NCBI GenBank assembly: GCA_017413105.1
Contig: JAFPVA010000130.1
Span: 1 to 64,000 of the forward strand
DNA: 64,000 bases
Reading direction: 5' to 3'
Source: Butyrivibrio sp.
GTDB lineage: Bacteria; Bacillota; Clostridia; Lachnospirales; Lachnospiraceae
Each line of letters starts with the position of its first letter. Position 1 is the stretch's first letter. A model generated the notes under the pieces. It was not told where the DNA came from, did not search any database, and saw only the letters and a program-made list of their open reading frames with translations. Position numbers and translations under genes: made by a program. Positions 34,092 to 44,149 of this stretch are shown here, piece after piece.

Positions 34092-34631
34092 TTATTCTCT
34101 TTCATCCAGATCTTTTTGAATACAATCCAGATATGGAATCAGGATGCCATTATCTCCATGTGTTGCGATTATAAAATCATCGGAGAGTTCATCTCTTCTA
34201 AAGCTTTTACGTCCGCCTTTTTCTGCTCTTTCCCAGAACTCTTTTAGCTTTCTGAAGGGTAAATAATAAAATTCATTAAGTGTTGAAAAATAGATAAGAA
34301 AAAACGCTATTCCATCCTGTTTCTCGAAGTTGTCCATAAAACTAACCTGATGAGGATGAATGTTTTCGAGAGTAAATGTTGTGGCAGCACATTCTTTTGC
34401 ATCAAAGCAAACAGGTATTCCCTGCACAACACCAATATAGTCAACGGTACTTTTTTGATCAAAGTACGCAAGAGTGATATGTCTTGTTTCTTTTTCGATA
34501 TTTATAGGCGTTATAGGAGTAGGAATCTTCTGAATAAGAGCCAGATCAAGTTCAAGGTACCTCTCATTTGTTCTGTTTATCAGTTCCTCTAAAGTAGATC
34601 CTCTAAGGCCTCTTGATTTCCAGGTAGGCAT
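34092..34631 (-). CDS. recU: Holliday junction resolvase RecU
   Basis: Resolves Holliday junctions in recombinational repair and chromosome segregation. The 179-aa protein has the N-terminal WKSRGLRGSTLEELINRTNERY, and the nuclease residues in TVDYIGVVQGIPVCFDAKEC (D, E-equivalent, and K of the xDxxK core), followed by HQVSFMDNFEKQDGIAFFLI. GGAGGAG precedes the ATG. It is the last gene of the minus-strand run before the his operon. Secure. Confidence 0.95.
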   Translation of the reverse strand: MPTWKSRGLRGSTLEELINRTNERYLELDLALIQKIPTPITPINIEKETRHITLAYFDQKSTVDYIGVVQGIPVCFDAKECAATTFTLENIHPHQVSFMDNFEKQDGIAFFLIYFSTLNEFYYLPFRKLKEFWERAEKGGRKSFRRDELSDDFIIATHGDNGILIPYLDCIQKDLDERE

Positions 34632-34647
34632 AGCTCCTCCAATAAAA

Positions 34648-35622
34648 TCAAAAATATAATGAAAAAACAGACGGCAAAGTAGCTATATATTCCTTGCCAG
34701 CAACAGGCGAAAATTCATCGGACATATTTTTGGGGAAAACTAATCTATAGCTATGAAGCAGCTGATGGTTTAATTTTCCAAGTTTTTTTCCGCCGTATTT
34801 AATGTCACCTATGATAGGTGTGCCGATTGAAGAAAGGTGTGCTCTTATCTGATGAGTTTTACCGGTAATAAGCTTAACTTCAAGCATGGTAAGATCTAAA
34901 TCTTTATTGTAAAAAACCGGCACATATTCCGTCTCGATATAAGAATATCTTTCATCATGCGGATCATCTTTTTTAATTGTAACGGTATTGGTCTTCTCGT
35001 CTTTATATAGAAAGCCTTTAAGTCGTGATGGTTCTGATATTCTTCCACTTACAATCGTACGATAATACTTATCCAAAGTCCTGTCTTTTAACATGGCATT
35101 CATTGTTCTTGCGCCTAATAAGGACTTGGCACAGATTACAAGACCACTGGTATTTCTATCCAGTCGATTACAGATTGAGGGTTTATAAGTCTCAAGCTCT
35201 GAATCTGTGATATCACCCTTATCTAAAAGATAATCGATAAGCCAATCATTTAAACTGATATCATCCTTTTGAGACTTTTGTGAAAGAAGTCCAGAAGGCT
35301 TGTTAATAAGTAGAATATTTGAATCTTCGTAGATTATTTCAAGATTTCCAATGGATTTAAGAGCCTTGAAATCTTTTACTATATTTTCTTTAGAACTTTC
35401 TGTTCCTCTGAATTTGTCGAAGGTTTCATCTGCAAAAAAGATCCTGATGACATCATCTTTTTGCAATTTTTCTGTTCCATCTGCTTTTTTTGCATTCAGG
35501 GTTATATTCTTTTTGCGAAGCATTTTATAAATAAAGCCTGAAGAAGCATTAGGCAAATAGCTTTTCAGAAAGCTGTCAAGGCGCTTCCCCTGTTCGTTGA
35601 TGCCAATCTTTATCTCTTTCAT
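34648..35622 (-). CDS. RluA-family pseudouridine synthase
   Basis: A 324-aa rRNA or tRNA pseudouridine synthase, with N-terminal S4 domain (GKRLDSFLKSYLPNASSGFIYKMLRKKN) and the catalytic block ICNRLDRNTSGLVICAKS, then the KTHQIRAHLSSIGTPIIGDIKYGG motif. RluC-like by overall layout. Start ATG 35622 is chosen, 7 bp after AAAGGT, since translation from 35706 would add 28 residues of no family value, overlapping the upstream gene. The target uridine is not known. One of four pseudouridine synthases in this window. Confidence 0.92.
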   Translation of the reverse strand: MKEIKIGINEQGKRLDSFLKSYLPNASSGFIYKMLRKKNITLNAKKADGTEKLQKDDVIRIFFADETFDKFRGTESSKENIVKDFKALKSIGNLEIIYEDSNILLINKPSGLLSQKSQKDDISLNDWLIDYLLDKGDITDSELETYKPSICNRLDRNTSGLVICAKSLLGARTMNAMLKDRTLDKYYRTIVSGRISEPSRLKGFLYKDEKTNTVTIKKDDPHDERYSYIETEYVPVFYNKDLDLTMLEVKLITGKTHQIRAHLSSIGTPIIGDIKYGGKKLGKLNHQLLHSYRLVFPKNMSDEFSPVAGKEYIATLPSVFSLYF

Positions 35623-35644
35623 AACAAATACCTTTGGATTAATT

Positions 35645-36250
35645 TTATAATGAGATGGATAAAAGCACTGACGCTGCGGTCTGTACTGTTCCTGGTACCC
35701 AGGCATCCTCTATAGCCTGAGGGTCAATTCCGTGTTCAGAACGGAGCTTTTCAAGCTGATCCAGTCTTTCACAGAATTTATCGATATCAGTAAATATTTT
35801 TATGCTATAACTGGAATATCCGCTTTGTGAAATCATTTTTCTTACATGCTTCTCACAATCTGCTATTTCCATTCTTTTATCAGAGGTATACAGACAGATA
35901 TTTTTATCAACAACAGTAGAAGCATTTATATTATAGTTGGTCTCATAGGACGTAATGACATGGTCATAATGAATAAGCAGACCGCCTTTATGAGCTTCTA
36001 TCTTGGTATGATCCTCTTCACTGCAAAATCCGGCTTTTAAGAGCATTATGAGATTGACTGCGCTCCAACCTGTAGGAAGACATCCCAAAGCTGCAACAAT
36101 GCTTAGCACGTTCTTTTGTGATTCCCAAATGATAAGACCTGCAACATATAAACCAACAGCTATCAAAAGACATATCGCGGTTCTGATGATAGCAATCTTT
36201 TTTCTGTAATTTATGTAACCAAATTCACCTTTATAAATTCTTGAACCCAT
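35645..36250 (-). CDS. hypothetical membrane protein with two transmembrane segments
   Basis: A 201-aa protein with a short basic N-terminus, two membrane helices (about residues 21-42 and 47-70), then a soluble cytoplasmic domain (about 80-201) with a beta-rich part (KIEAHKGGLLIHYDHVITSYETNYNINASTVVDKNICLYT) and a helical end (IDKFCERLDQLEKLRSEHG). I do not recognise the family beyond its presence in Lachnospiraceae-like genomes. Its ATG overlaps the rsuA stop by one base (TAATG), so it is translated with rsuA. Confidence 0.82.
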   Translation of the reverse strand: MGSRIYKGEFGYINYRKKIAIIRTAICLLIAVGLYVAGLIIWESQKNVLSIVAALGCLPTGWSAVNLIMLLKAGFCSEEDHTKIEAHKGGLLIHYDHVITSYETNYNINASTVVDKNICLYTSDKRMEIADCEKHVRKMISQSGYSSYSIKIFTDIDKFCERLDQLEKLRSEHGIDPQAIEDAWVPGTVQTAASVLLSISL

Positions 36251-36987
36251 TAGTTCTCATTTACTCCCAACAATTTTAATTCATTATCAGTAAGAGGTCT
36301 GTATTCACCTGGATTTAAGCTATCATCAAGCTCAAGGCTCCCCATGGACAATCTCTTTAAAAACAAAACTTCATTACCGGCTGCTTCTAGCATACGCTTA
36401 ACCTGATGAAAGCGGCCTTCGTGGATTATCAGGTGGATGACAGGTTTTCCTTCTTCATCACTGCCTTTTTTCTCAACTCTGGCAGGGAGCGTCAAAAGAG
36501 GCTCTCCATCCTTATCCTTATCACCGATATCTATTCCCTTAGTAAGGGCACTTATAGCTTCATCTGAAATCTCATCTCGCAGATGAACTTCATATATCTT
36601 ATCAACGTGCTTTTTGGGAGAAAGAAGCCTGTGAATCAGCTCTCCGTCATCAGTTAAAAGAAGCAGCCCCTCGGTATCTATGTCGAGTCTTCCGCATGGG
36701 CTTAACCCTCGAACATTTTCATCAGCCAAAAGATCCAGAACGGTTGTGTTTTTGCCATCTGTTGTAGCTGATACAACTCCCTGAGGCTTGTAAAGCATAT
36801 AATAATGAAATTTACTAAAAGACAAAACTTTGCCGTCGAAGCAGATTTCATCACTATTTTCATCTATATGAACATCCGGTTTTGTGGCAACAGAGCCGTT
36901 GATACTACATCTTCCGTTCTTTACATATTCTTTTATCTGCTTACGGGTACCTATATTATGGTCGCCCAAAAATTTATCTAGTCTCAA
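36250..36987 (-). CDS. rsuA: 16S rRNA pseudouridine synthase RsuA type
   Basis: A 245-aa enzyme with S4 domain (RLDKFLGDHNIGTRKQIKEYVKNGRCSING), catalytic block CGRLDIDTEGLLLLTDDG and the C-terminal IHEGRFHQVKRMLEAAGNEVLFLKRLSMGSLELD...PGEYRPLT, which fits RsuA (16S position 516 in E. coli) better than RluB or RluF. The start is TTG 36987 with GAGGT 5 bp upstream, 14 bp inside the end of the amidase gene. Family certain, subtype likely. Confidence 0.92.
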   Translation of the reverse strand: MRLDKFLGDHNIGTRKQIKEYVKNGRCSINGSVATKPDVHIDENSDEICFDGKVLSFSKFHYYMLYKPQGVVSATTDGKNTTVLDLLADENVRGLSPCGRLDIDTEGLLLLTDDGELIHRLLSPKKHVDKIYEVHLRDEISDEAISALTKGIDIGDKDKDGEPLLTLPARVEKKGSDEEGKPVIHLIIHEGRFHQVKRMLEAAGNEVLFLKRLSMGSLELDDSLNPGEYRPLTDNELKLLGVNEN

Positions 36988-38020
36988 TACTTACCTCATT
37001 ACTATCGCTAAAAAGTTCGTAATTGTTATAAGCTCTGCAGATTATGTCAGCAGTTGTTCTGCCATTTGGAATCTTAATATTAAAGGATTGGGTTTCCTTG
37101 GTCCTGTCCCACATTCCTAAGGTACAGAAGTTATTGCCGCCATCATAGCTGTAGGAAAAATAGATTATAGGACTCTGGGAATCCTTCGCAGTAAGTTCAA
37201 CAAGAGCATTTCTGCTATCTTTATCATAAGCAAGAACTTTTATTGAACAAACATCCGGTTCTGTAAGGTCCTGCCCAACAGCGGTTGAAGGAATCATTAC
37301 AGAGCTGTATTTAAAATTCGAAAAATCAGTTTTTCCATCCTTGGATTTAAGTTTAAAAAATTTTGCTACAGCTGTAGCGTCGCATACACCAAGTTTAGAG
37401 AGAAAGTCCTGACTTTTTACGCTCTGCACATCGTATGCGTGGTCTAAGTAACAATGTTCAATTATGTCACAGGTGATTCCTCTTGAAACACATTGACGAA
37501 TGATTCCGTAGTAATCCTGACCGGTTTTTCCAATCTTTGTCTTTACACCCTTTTGGTAAAGATCAAGGCTCCGAAGCTCCTCCTGCTCTATTAAACCGAA
37601 TTCATATCCTTTTTTGTAATAATTCCCAAAGGCAGAGCACCACACCTCTGAACCATAAAAATTATGTTCTACAGAGGCATTAAAGTGAATGCTGTAAACA
37701 AAATCCGCCTTTTTTTCTTTGGCAAATTTGGCTCTATCCTCCAGAGACATGAAAACATCACTGGTTCTCGTAAGGTAGACCTCTACATTATCATATTTTT
37801 CCAATTCGTTTTTCATTGCGGCTGCAACTACAATTGTGAGATCCTTTTCCGTAAATCCATTGTATACCGCGCCAACATTCTTTTCGCCAACACCGCCGTG
37901 ACCGGGATCAATGACTATAACTGTCTTTTTATTTGCTGCATTGGCAGAAATATCATTATAAAAGACAGCGCCCCCTAAGAGTAAAATAGATAAGAAAAAT
38001 ATCATAAAACTCTTTTTCAT
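36974..38020 (-). CDS. secreted N-acetylmuramoyl-L-alanine amidase (Amidase_3)
   Basis: Zinc amidase that cuts the lactyl-amide bond of peptidoglycan. The 348-aa protein has a signal peptide (MKKSFMIFFLSILLLGGAVFY...SANA), then the Amidase_3 domain: VIVIDPGHGGVG with the first zinc His, the Glu in NGFTEKDLTI, YSIHFNAS with the second His, and the catalytic Glu in CDIIEHCYLDH. The last 100 residues form a separate beta-rich domain (ALVELTAKDSQSPIIYFSYSYDGG) of Ig-like appearance. There is no repeat-type wall-binding motif. It follows the coiled-coil gene and overlaps rsuA. Confidence 0.94.
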   Translation of the reverse strand: MKKSFMIFFLSILLLGGAVFYNDISANAANKKTVIVIDPGHGGVGEKNVGAVYNGFTEKDLTIVVAAAMKNELEKYDNVEVYLTRTSDVFMSLEDRAKFAKEKKADFVYSIHFNASVEHNFYGSEVWCSAFGNYYKKGYEFGLIEQEELRSLDLYQKGVKTKIGKTGQDYYGIIRQCVSRGITCDIIEHCYLDHAYDVQSVKSQDFLSKLGVCDATAVAKFFKLKSKDGKTDFSNFKYSSVMIPSTAVGQDLTEPDVCSIKVLAYDKDSRNALVELTAKDSQSPIIYFSYSYDGGNNFCTLGMWDRTKETQSFNIKIPNGRTTADIICRAYNNYELFSDSNEVSIETR

Positions 38021-38043
38021 ACAAAATTCCCCTCTAAAACATA

Positions 38044-38066
38044 AGCTGCCGCATAAAGCGACAGCT
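38044..38066 (-). terminator. weak hairpin between the coiled-coil and amidase genes
   Basis: Stem AGCTGTCGC / GCGGCAGCT (one mismatch) with loop TTTAT on the minus strand, followed by TATGTTTTAG. The poor U-tract suggests partial termination at most. Confidence 0.45.
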
Positions 38067-38086
38067 ATGTAAATTTTGTAAAAGCT

Positions 38087-38788
38087 TTAGTTTAACATAT
38101 CAAGATTAAGTGCATCATCAGCTACAGCACTGTCCTTCTTTGTATCAGATTTGGCTGATGCATCAGAGGAACTTGCAGAAACTGTAGGAGGCTGAAGATC
38201 AGCTCTGTTAGACTTTACAACTTCTCCATACTGAGTAAGTGCTGTTAAAATGCTATCATTACTCTGGTTTATAGAGGATATCATATTGTCACTGTTCTGT
38301 CTGATAGATGCTATAATATCGTCGTTATTTTTGCTTGTGGCATCAATGGACTGAGTGATAATATTCTCAATTCCTGCAAGAAGCTGATCAGTATACTGAA
38401 CTGCAGCTGCTTTCATGTCATTGGCTTCATTCATGGCCTTATCAAGAATTTCCTCAGCTCTTTTAGCAGCCTGTGAAACAACCTCATTGGCCTGTGCATA
38501 AGCCTGCTGCATGATCTCATGCTCATTGATGAGTTCATTTGTATGTACAGTAGCTTCATCTATAAGCGCCTGAGCTTTCTGTCTGGCATCATTCAAAATG
38601 GCTTCTTTATTGCTGATAATCTTCTGATATCTCTTGATCTCTTCAGGAGTCTTGCTGCGAAGTTCTCTTAAAAGCTCATCAATCTCCTCTTTATTGACTA
38701 TGATCTTTGTCTGAGAAAGAGGCTGAGGCTTACAGTTATCAATATAGGTTTCTATCTCATCGATCAGCTGTTCAATCCTGCTTGTCAT
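38087..38788 (-). CDS. coiled-coil protein of unknown function
   Basis: A 233-aa soluble protein, almost wholly helical: heptad-like stretches run from about residue 25 to 185 (IKRYQKIISNKEAILNDARQKAQALIDEA; AQANEVVSQAAKRAEEILDKAMNEAND), then a Gln/Asn/Ser-rich helix and a disordered Ser/Asp tail. The pattern recalls DivIVA-like or ATP-synthase-stalk-like coils; both labels are used for such proteins but neither is established. It follows coaD by 18 bp in a row conserved in Lachnospiraceae. Could be a cytoskeletal or division scaffold. Confidence 0.85.
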   Translation of the reverse strand: MTSRIEQLIDEIETYIDNCKPQPLSQTKIIVNKEEIDELLRELRSKTPEEIKRYQKIISNKEAILNDARQKAQALIDEATVHTNELINEHEIMQQAYAQANEVVSQAAKRAEEILDKAMNEANDMKAAAVQYTDQLLAGIENIITQSIDATSKNNDDIIASIRQNSDNMISSINQSNDSILTALTQYGEVVKSNRADLQPPTVSASSSDASAKSDTKKDSAVADDALNLDMLN

Positions 38789-38806
38789 AATATCATCCCC
38801 CTGATT

Positions 38807-39301
38807 TTAGTTTCTTTTTTCATAACCATATTTCTGATATAAAGCATCTGCTACAAAATCCGGAACGCAAGGTGTAATATCCCCATTATAGCTTGCAATC
38901 TCTTTTACAACAGAGCTGCTTAAATATGAATATTTGAGATTAGTTGTTAAAAAAACTGTGTCCACCTGATTGTGGGATAACTCTTTATTGGTCTGTGCTA
39001 TCTGAAGTTCATACTCAAAATCGGTAATAGCTCTAAGGCCTCTTATAACGATATGAATATTCTTCTCTTTGCAATAATTAATTAATAGACCATCAAAAGA
39101 TTCAATGATAACATTGTCCAGATTCTTAACAGACTCTTTTATCATTTTAACACGTTCATCCAGGGTAAACAATGGAGTTTTGGCTGAATTACACATAACA
39201 GCAACAATTACGGTATCAAACATCTGTGATGCTCGCTGGATAATATCAAGATGCCCTAAGGTGATAGGATCAAAACTTCCCGGATATAAAGCAGTTTTCA
39301 T
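38807..39301 (-). CDS. coaD: phosphopantetheine adenylyltransferase
   Basis: Fourth step of coenzyme A synthesis. The 164-aa protein has the T/HIGH motif YPGSFDPITLGHLDII (residues 5-20), IRGLRAITDFEYELQIAQTN and the C-terminal SSSVVKEIASYNGDITPCVP. It lies 3 bp after rsmD, a classic rsmD-coaD pair. Secure. Confidence 0.98.
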   Translation of the reverse strand: MKTALYPGSFDPITLGHLDIIQRASQMFDTVIVAVMCNSAKTPLFTLDERVKMIKESVKNLDNVIIESFDGLLINYCKEKNIHIVIRGLRAITDFEYELQIAQTNKELSHNQVDTVFLTTNLKYSYLSSSVVKEIASYNGDITPCVPDFVADALYQKYGYEKRN

Positions 39302-39304
39302 AGC

Positions 39305-39856
39305 TTAAGCCTTTCTATAAATAAACACATGCTTATTTGTCTTGTATTCTTTTTCTCTTCTTACCTCAAAGCCAAGGTCATCCACAAAAGAGAAATCCAT
39401 TTCAACAGGAGCCTCTATGATTATCATGGTATTAACTGTAACATAATTCATGGCTTCAAGCTGAATAAGAGTTCTCTGGTAAAGGTCATCATGATAGGGA
39501 GGATCAATAAAAATAATATCCGCCTCTTCTTCATGAATATTGCGAAGACCAATAACAACATCTGATTTAATAACGGTTGCTATATTTTCGAAATGTGTGG
39601 TTTTAATGTTCTCCATGATGCACTTATAGGCATTTGTGGCATTTTCAATAAAGTACGCTTTTTTGGCGCCTCTTGAAAGAGCTTCTATACCAATTCCGCC
39701 GCTTCCCGAAAAAAGATCTATAAATACAGAACCGGGAACCTGCATCTGAATCATGTTAAAAAGAGTCTCTTTAATTCTATCCTGAGTGGGTCTTGTATCA
39801 TTTCCTTCAGGAGTTACAAGTTTTAATCTTCTGGCAGAACCTGCAATTACTCTCAT
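39305..39856 (-). CDS. rsmD: 16S rRNA (guanine(966)-N(2))-methyltransferase
   Basis: SAM-dependent methyltransferase. The 183-aa protein shows [29 protein letters not shown], the SAM-binding [20 protein letters not shown] and the catalytic DPPY-type [13 protein letters not shown]. Its ATG overlaps the topoisomerase A stop by 4 bp (ATGA). Secure. Confidence 0.97.
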   Translation of the reverse strand: MRVIAGSARRLKLVTPEGNDTRPTQDRIKETLFNMIQMQVPGSVFIDLFSGSGGIGIEALSRGAKKAYFIENATNAYKCIMENIKTTHFENIATVIKSDVVIGLRNIHEEEADIIFIDPPYHDDLYQRTLIQLEAMNYVTVNTMIIIEAPVEMDFSFVDDLGFEVRREKEYKTNKHVFIYRKA

Positions 39857-42090
39857 AATCTCACCTTTGTACCCTTTGTGTCTCTGCTGGTAACCTTAAG
39901 ATGTCCAAGCTGAAGTGTCTTATCGTTGTGGGCTATTGCTTTTTCTTCCATATCATTTAGGTAAAAGACATCTCTAACATAGTCATTTTTCATCAGTCTC
40001 ATACCACGCACACCAACTGCTGCTTTCTTCTTCTCTGGTATTGTATCTACATAGAATCTGAGGAAGTATCCGTCGTTTGATCTTAGTATTACAGTCTTCT
40101 GGGTATGCAGGATCTCTACATTAACAACTTCATCGCCATCAGAGAGCTTTGTTGCTGCAACTGTTCTTTTGGAAACATCGAACTCGCCGCCATCAACAAT
40201 TTTCATCATGGCCATTTTTGTCGTAAAAAGAAGTCTGTAGAGATTTAGGTCTGACTGGCTTGCGGCCAGAACTATAGTCTCTTTTGCTGTGTCAAAGTTG
40301 CTGACATTATCTATAGGAACACCCTTATCCCTGAGTTTCCCCTGAGGAAGGTCCATAGCCTTCACCGTATGAAGGTTGCCGGTGTTGGTAAAGAAGCATA
40401 CTTTACCGGTATTTTTCATGACAAAAGAGAACTTGAATTCATTTTCTACTGTCTCTTTATTCTTCTCATAGGTGTTGACATCGATAGTCTTGGCATAGCC
40501 GAATCTGTCCATGATAAAGGCTACATCAATCTCTTCCACGGGCTTTTCTTCGTAAACAGCATTATCTCTGTTATCGATCAGAGTCTTTCTTTGAGCCTGG
40601 AATTCTTTCTTGATCTTATTGAGATCATTTTGAATAACCATGGACATTGAGTCGTGGCTTTCAAGAATATCTTCGTATCTGTAGATATTTGCCACGGTCT
40701 GCTCATGCTCTTTTACCAGAGCGTCAAGCTCAAGACCGATAAGTTTATAAAGCCTCATTTCAAGGATAGCATCTGCCTGGGCCTCTGTAAACATAAGCTG
40801 AGCTGCCATGGCCTTGGATTCTCTTGATTTAAAGTTAATTCCGTCTGTAATACCTTCTACAAGGCACTTCTTGGCCATTGGACGGTCTTTGGAACCACGA
40901 AGTATCTCAATAACCAGGTCGATTACATTGCAAGCCTTAATAAGACCTTCCTGAATCTCTTTCTTATCCTGTTCTTTCTTTAAAAGAGTTGTATATTTCC
41001 TTGTGGCTGTCTCAAACTGGAAATCAACACAGGCCCTTAAGATTTCTTTAAGGGACATGGTCTCGGGACGGCCATTATCGATTGCCAGCATATTAACCCC
41101 AAAGGTATCTTCCAGTTTGGTCTTTTTGTAGAGAAGGTTTGTGAAATTCTCTACATCGGCATCTTTTTTCAGCTCAATAACAATTCTGATGCCTTCCTTA
41201 GAGGACTGGTTGGAAATATCAACTATATCATTGGTGATCTTCTTTTCAGCCAGTTCTGCCACATCAGACATAAATTTGCTGATACCGACACCAATCATAG
41301 TGTAAGGAATCTCAGTTATAACAAGATTTATATGACCGTTCTTGCCTTTCTCTGTTTCAACCTTTCCACGAAGTCTGATCTTTCCTACTCCGGTCTCATA
41401 TATCTGGAGAAGTTCATCTTTGTTTATGACTACTCCACCGGTTGGGAAATCGGGACCTTTAATAAATTTCATAAGATCCCTGGTGGTAAGATTTTCATTC
41501 TGCATATAGGCTATTTCGGCATCAATGACCTCTGCAAGATTGTGAGGCGGTGTGCTGGTTGCCATACCTACAGCGATACCCTCGGAACCGTTAATTAGGA
41601 AATTCGGTATTTTAACAGGAAGCACCGAAGGCTCTTTTTCAGTCTCATCAAAGTTTGGAACAAAGTCTACAACATTCTTATCAAGATCTTCAAGAAAGCT
41701 TTCCTGGGTTATCTTGGAGAGCCTGGCCTCAGTGTATCGCATGGCAGCCTGTGGGTCACCTTCGATATTTCCAAAATTACCATGTCCGTCTACTAATGGT
41801 ACTGTCTTTTTAAAGTCCTGGGTCATTACCACTAGACAGTCATAAATGGAACTGTCACCGTGAGGGTGATATTTACCCATTGTATCGCCGACAATTCTCG
41901 CACTTTTTCTATATGGCCTGTCATATCTTATGCCCAGCTCATACATATCGTAGAGAGTTCTTCTCTGAACAGGCTTTAAACCATCTCTGATATCAGGCAG
42001 AGCCCTTGCAACAATAACGCTCATGGCGTAATCGATGAAGGATTTCTGCATTATATCAGAATATTCGGTTCGTATAATTCTATCTTCCAT
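39853..42090 (-). CDS. parC: type IIA topoisomerase subunit A, ParC-like
   Basis: DNA-cutting subunit of a type IIA topoisomerase. The 745-aa protein has the N-terminal [17 protein letters not shown], the [11 protein letters not shown] quinolone-region helix with wild-type serines, the active-site Tyr in MRYTEARLS, and a C-terminal beta-pinwheel. At the GyrA-box position (QRRGGKG in gyrase) it reads [11 protein letters not shown], so wrapping needed for negative supercoiling may be lacking. This and the location away from dnaA/recF suggest topoisomerase IV rather than gyrase. Start ATG 42090 follows AGGTG; the in-frame GTG 42099 is part of that site. Operon with the B subunit. Confidence 0.88.
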   Translation of the reverse strand: MEDRIIRTEYSDIMQKSFIDYAMSVIVARALPDIRDGLKPVQRRTLYDMYELGIRYDRPYRKSARIVGDTMGKYHPHGDSSIYDCLVVMTQDFKKTVPLVDGHGNFGNIEGDPQAAMRYTEARLSKITQESFLEDLDKNVVDFVPNFDETEKEPSVLPVKIPNFLINGSEGIAVGMATSTPPHNLAEVIDAEIAYMQNENLTTRDLMKFIKGPDFPTGGVVINKDELLQIYETGVGKIRLRGKVETEKGKNGHINLVITEIPYTMIGVGISKFMSDVAELAEKKITNDIVDISNQSSKEGIRIVIELKKDADVENFTNLLYKKTKLEDTFGVNMLAIDNGRPETMSLKEILRACVDFQFETATRKYTTLLKKEQDKKEIQEGLIKACNVIDLVIEILRGSKDRPMAKKCLVEGITDGINFKSRESKAMAAQLMFTEAQADAILEMRLYKLIGLELDALVKEHEQTVANIYRYEDILESHDSMSMVIQNDLNKIKKEFQAQRKTLIDNRDNAVYEEKPVEEIDVAFIMDRFGYAKTIDVNTYEKNKETVENEFKFSFVMKNTGKVCFFTNTGNLHTVKAMDLPQGKLRDKGVPIDNVSNFDTAKETIVLAASQSDLNLYRLLFTTKMAMMKIVDGGEFDVSKRTVAATKLSDGDEVVNVEILHTQKTVILRSNDGYFLRFYVDTIPEKKKAAVGVRGMRLMKNDYVRDVFYLNDMEEKAIAHNDKTLQLGHLKVTSRDTKGTKVRL

Positions 42091-42166
42091 GTGTTTCACC
42101 TTAGTATTATATCTTTTTCCCTCATGTTCGTGCGCTCTTCAAATCTATGTCATAGAGTTTGAATCC

Positions 42167-44089
42167 CTATATATCCAGATCTGCGTCCGTAGCATGCTGA
42201 TGAATGAATTCTCTTCTCGGTGGAACATCCACGCCCATAAGAAGTTCAGTCATCTGAGAAGCCATTTTTGCATCCTCAATCTCAACAGCTTTAAGGAGTC
42301 TCCTTTCAGGATCAAGGGTTGTTTCCCACAGCTGTTCCGGATCCATCTCGCCAAGACCTTTGTATCTCTGAAGAGTAAAAGATCCTTTGTGATTTTTTCT
42401 ATATTTTGCAAGGGCACTGTCGTCGTAAAGATATTCCTCTTTTCCCTTTGCAGGCATGGCCTTGTAAAGAGGAGGCATGGCAAGATATACGTGTCCCTGA
42501 TATATCAGTTCCGGCATAAATCTGTAGAACAATGTCAAAAGCAGGGTTGAAATATGCTCACCGTCAACATCCGCATCGGCCATGATAATTATCTTGTCAT
42601 ATCTTAATTTATTTATATCAAAGTCATTGCCGTAGCCTTCCGAGAAGCCGCATCCAAAGGCATTGATCATGGTCTTGATCTCTGCATTTGCAAGGACCTT
42701 ATCAATACTGGCTTTTTCAACGTTAAGGATTTTACCTCTGATAGGAAGGATAGCCTGGAAATTACGATCTCTAGCCATCTTTGCACTTCCGCCGGCAGAA
42801 TCTCCCTCTACAATAAAGATCTCGCACTTTGAAGCATCTTTGCTGATACAATTTGCAAGCTTACCGTTTGAGTCAAAAGAATACTTTGGCTTGGTAAGCA
42901 TATTTGTCTTCGCTTTTTCCTCGGTCTTACGGATCTTAGCAGCCTTCTCGGCACAGCCTATGATGGATTTAAGTGTTTCAAGATTTCTGTCAAAAAATCT
43001 TGTCATTTCGTCGTTGGTAATCTTGGAAACAACCTTCGCTGCGTCCTGATTGTCGAGCTTTGTCTTTGTCTGACCTTCAAATCTTGGATCCGGATGCTTT
43101 ACGGAAACTACCGCAGTCATTCCGTTTCTTACGTCTGTACCGGTAAAATTGACATCCTTATCCTTTAGAATGTTCAGTTCACGGGCATATTGATTGATAA
43201 TATTCGTGAACATGGTTTTAAAGCCGGTCAGGTGTGTACCACCCTCGGCATTATAGATATTGTTACAGAAGCCAAGAACTTCCTCATGAAATTCATTTAC
43301 ATACTGGAAGGCTACCTCAACTTCTACACCTTCACTCTCCCCGGAAAATGAAATAACGTCATGAACAGCCTCTTTTGACTTATTCATGTCCTTAATAAAT
43401 CCGGTTATTCCATCAGGTTCATGGAATTCAATATATTCCTCAACGCCGGGCCTCTTATCCTGAAAAACAATGGTTAGAGAAGGATTGAGATACGCTGTTT
43501 CGTGAAGTCTTGATTTAATGTCATCTTCTTTAAATCTTGTCTTTTCAAAAATAGTATCATCAGGAAGAAAATTAATGGTTGTTCCTGTTTCCTTCGTGGT
43601 GCCGACAGGAGTCAAAAGACCATTTTCCAGCTTAACTGTAGGAATACCTCTCTCATAGGCATCCTCATAGATATAACCGTCTTTTTTTACACGAACGCTC
43701 ATCCTTGTTGAAAGAGCATTAACTACAGAAGAACCAACACCGTGAAGACCACCACTGGTCTTATAAGCATTGTTGTCAAATTTACCACCGGCATGAAGCA
43801 TAGTAAGAACAACACGCTCAGCGGTTATACCCTTTGCGTGCATGCCTACCGGAATACCTCTTCCGTTATCTTCTACTGTTGCTGAGCCATCAGCCTCAAG
43901 CGTAACATGGATTCTGTTGCAGAAACCTGCAAGATGCTCATCTACGGCATTATCGACAATTTCATAGACGAGATGATTGAGACCCCTGGTGGTGACACTT
44001 CCGATATACATACCGGGTCTCTTACGGACAGCCTCAAGTCCCTCTAACACGGTAATACTGGAAGCATCATACTGATCAATTGAAGCCAT
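42167..44089 (-). CDS. parE: type IIA topoisomerase subunit B (GyrB/ParE family)
   Basis: ATPase and Toprim subunit pairing with the A subunit 76 bp downstream. The 640-aa protein has the GHKL ATPase blocks EIVDNAVDEHLAG, VEDNGRGIPVGMH and TSGGLHGVGSSVVNAL, then the Toprim EGDSAGGSAK, DADVDGEHI and the C-terminal QRYKGLGEMDPEQLWETT. PIRGKILNVEKA is a GyrB-like form, so sequence alone does not separate ParE from GyrB; I favour ParE because of the partner and the locus. Start ATG 44089 follows AAAGGGG at 10 bp. Confidence 0.88.
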   Translation of the reverse strand: MASIDQYDASSITVLEGLEAVRKRPGMYIGSVTTRGLNHLVYEIVDNAVDEHLAGFCNRIHVTLEADGSATVEDNGRGIPVGMHAKGITAERVVLTMLHAGGKFDNNAYKTSGGLHGVGSSVVNALSTRMSVRVKKDGYIYEDAYERGIPTVKLENGLLTPVGTTKETGTTINFLPDDTIFEKTRFKEDDIKSRLHETAYLNPSLTIVFQDKRPGVEEYIEFHEPDGITGFIKDMNKSKEAVHDVISFSGESEGVEVEVAFQYVNEFHEEVLGFCNNIYNAEGGTHLTGFKTMFTNIINQYARELNILKDKDVNFTGTDVRNGMTAVVSVKHPDPRFEGQTKTKLDNQDAAKVVSKITNDEMTRFFDRNLETLKSIIGCAEKAAKIRKTEEKAKTNMLTKPKYSFDSNGKLANCISKDASKCEIFIVEGDSAGGSAKMARDRNFQAILPIRGKILNVEKASIDKVLANAEIKTMINAFGCGFSEGYGNDFDINKLRYDKIIIMADADVDGEHISTLLLTLFYRFMPELIYQGHVYLAMPPLYKAMPAKGKEEYLYDDSALAKYRKNHKGSFTLQRYKGLGEMDPEQLWETTLDPERRLLKAVEIEDAKMASQMTELLMGVDVPPRREFIHQHATDADLDI

Positions 44090-44149
44090 TAAATTGTAAC
44101 CCCTTTGCAAAACTTAAATCATAAAATAAAAAAATATATTACACATCTA

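Noticed and set aside
42035..42550. 171-aa ORF antisense to the topoisomerase genes
   Set aside because: It lies mostly opposite the conserved parE end and has random composition; a shadow of the real genes.
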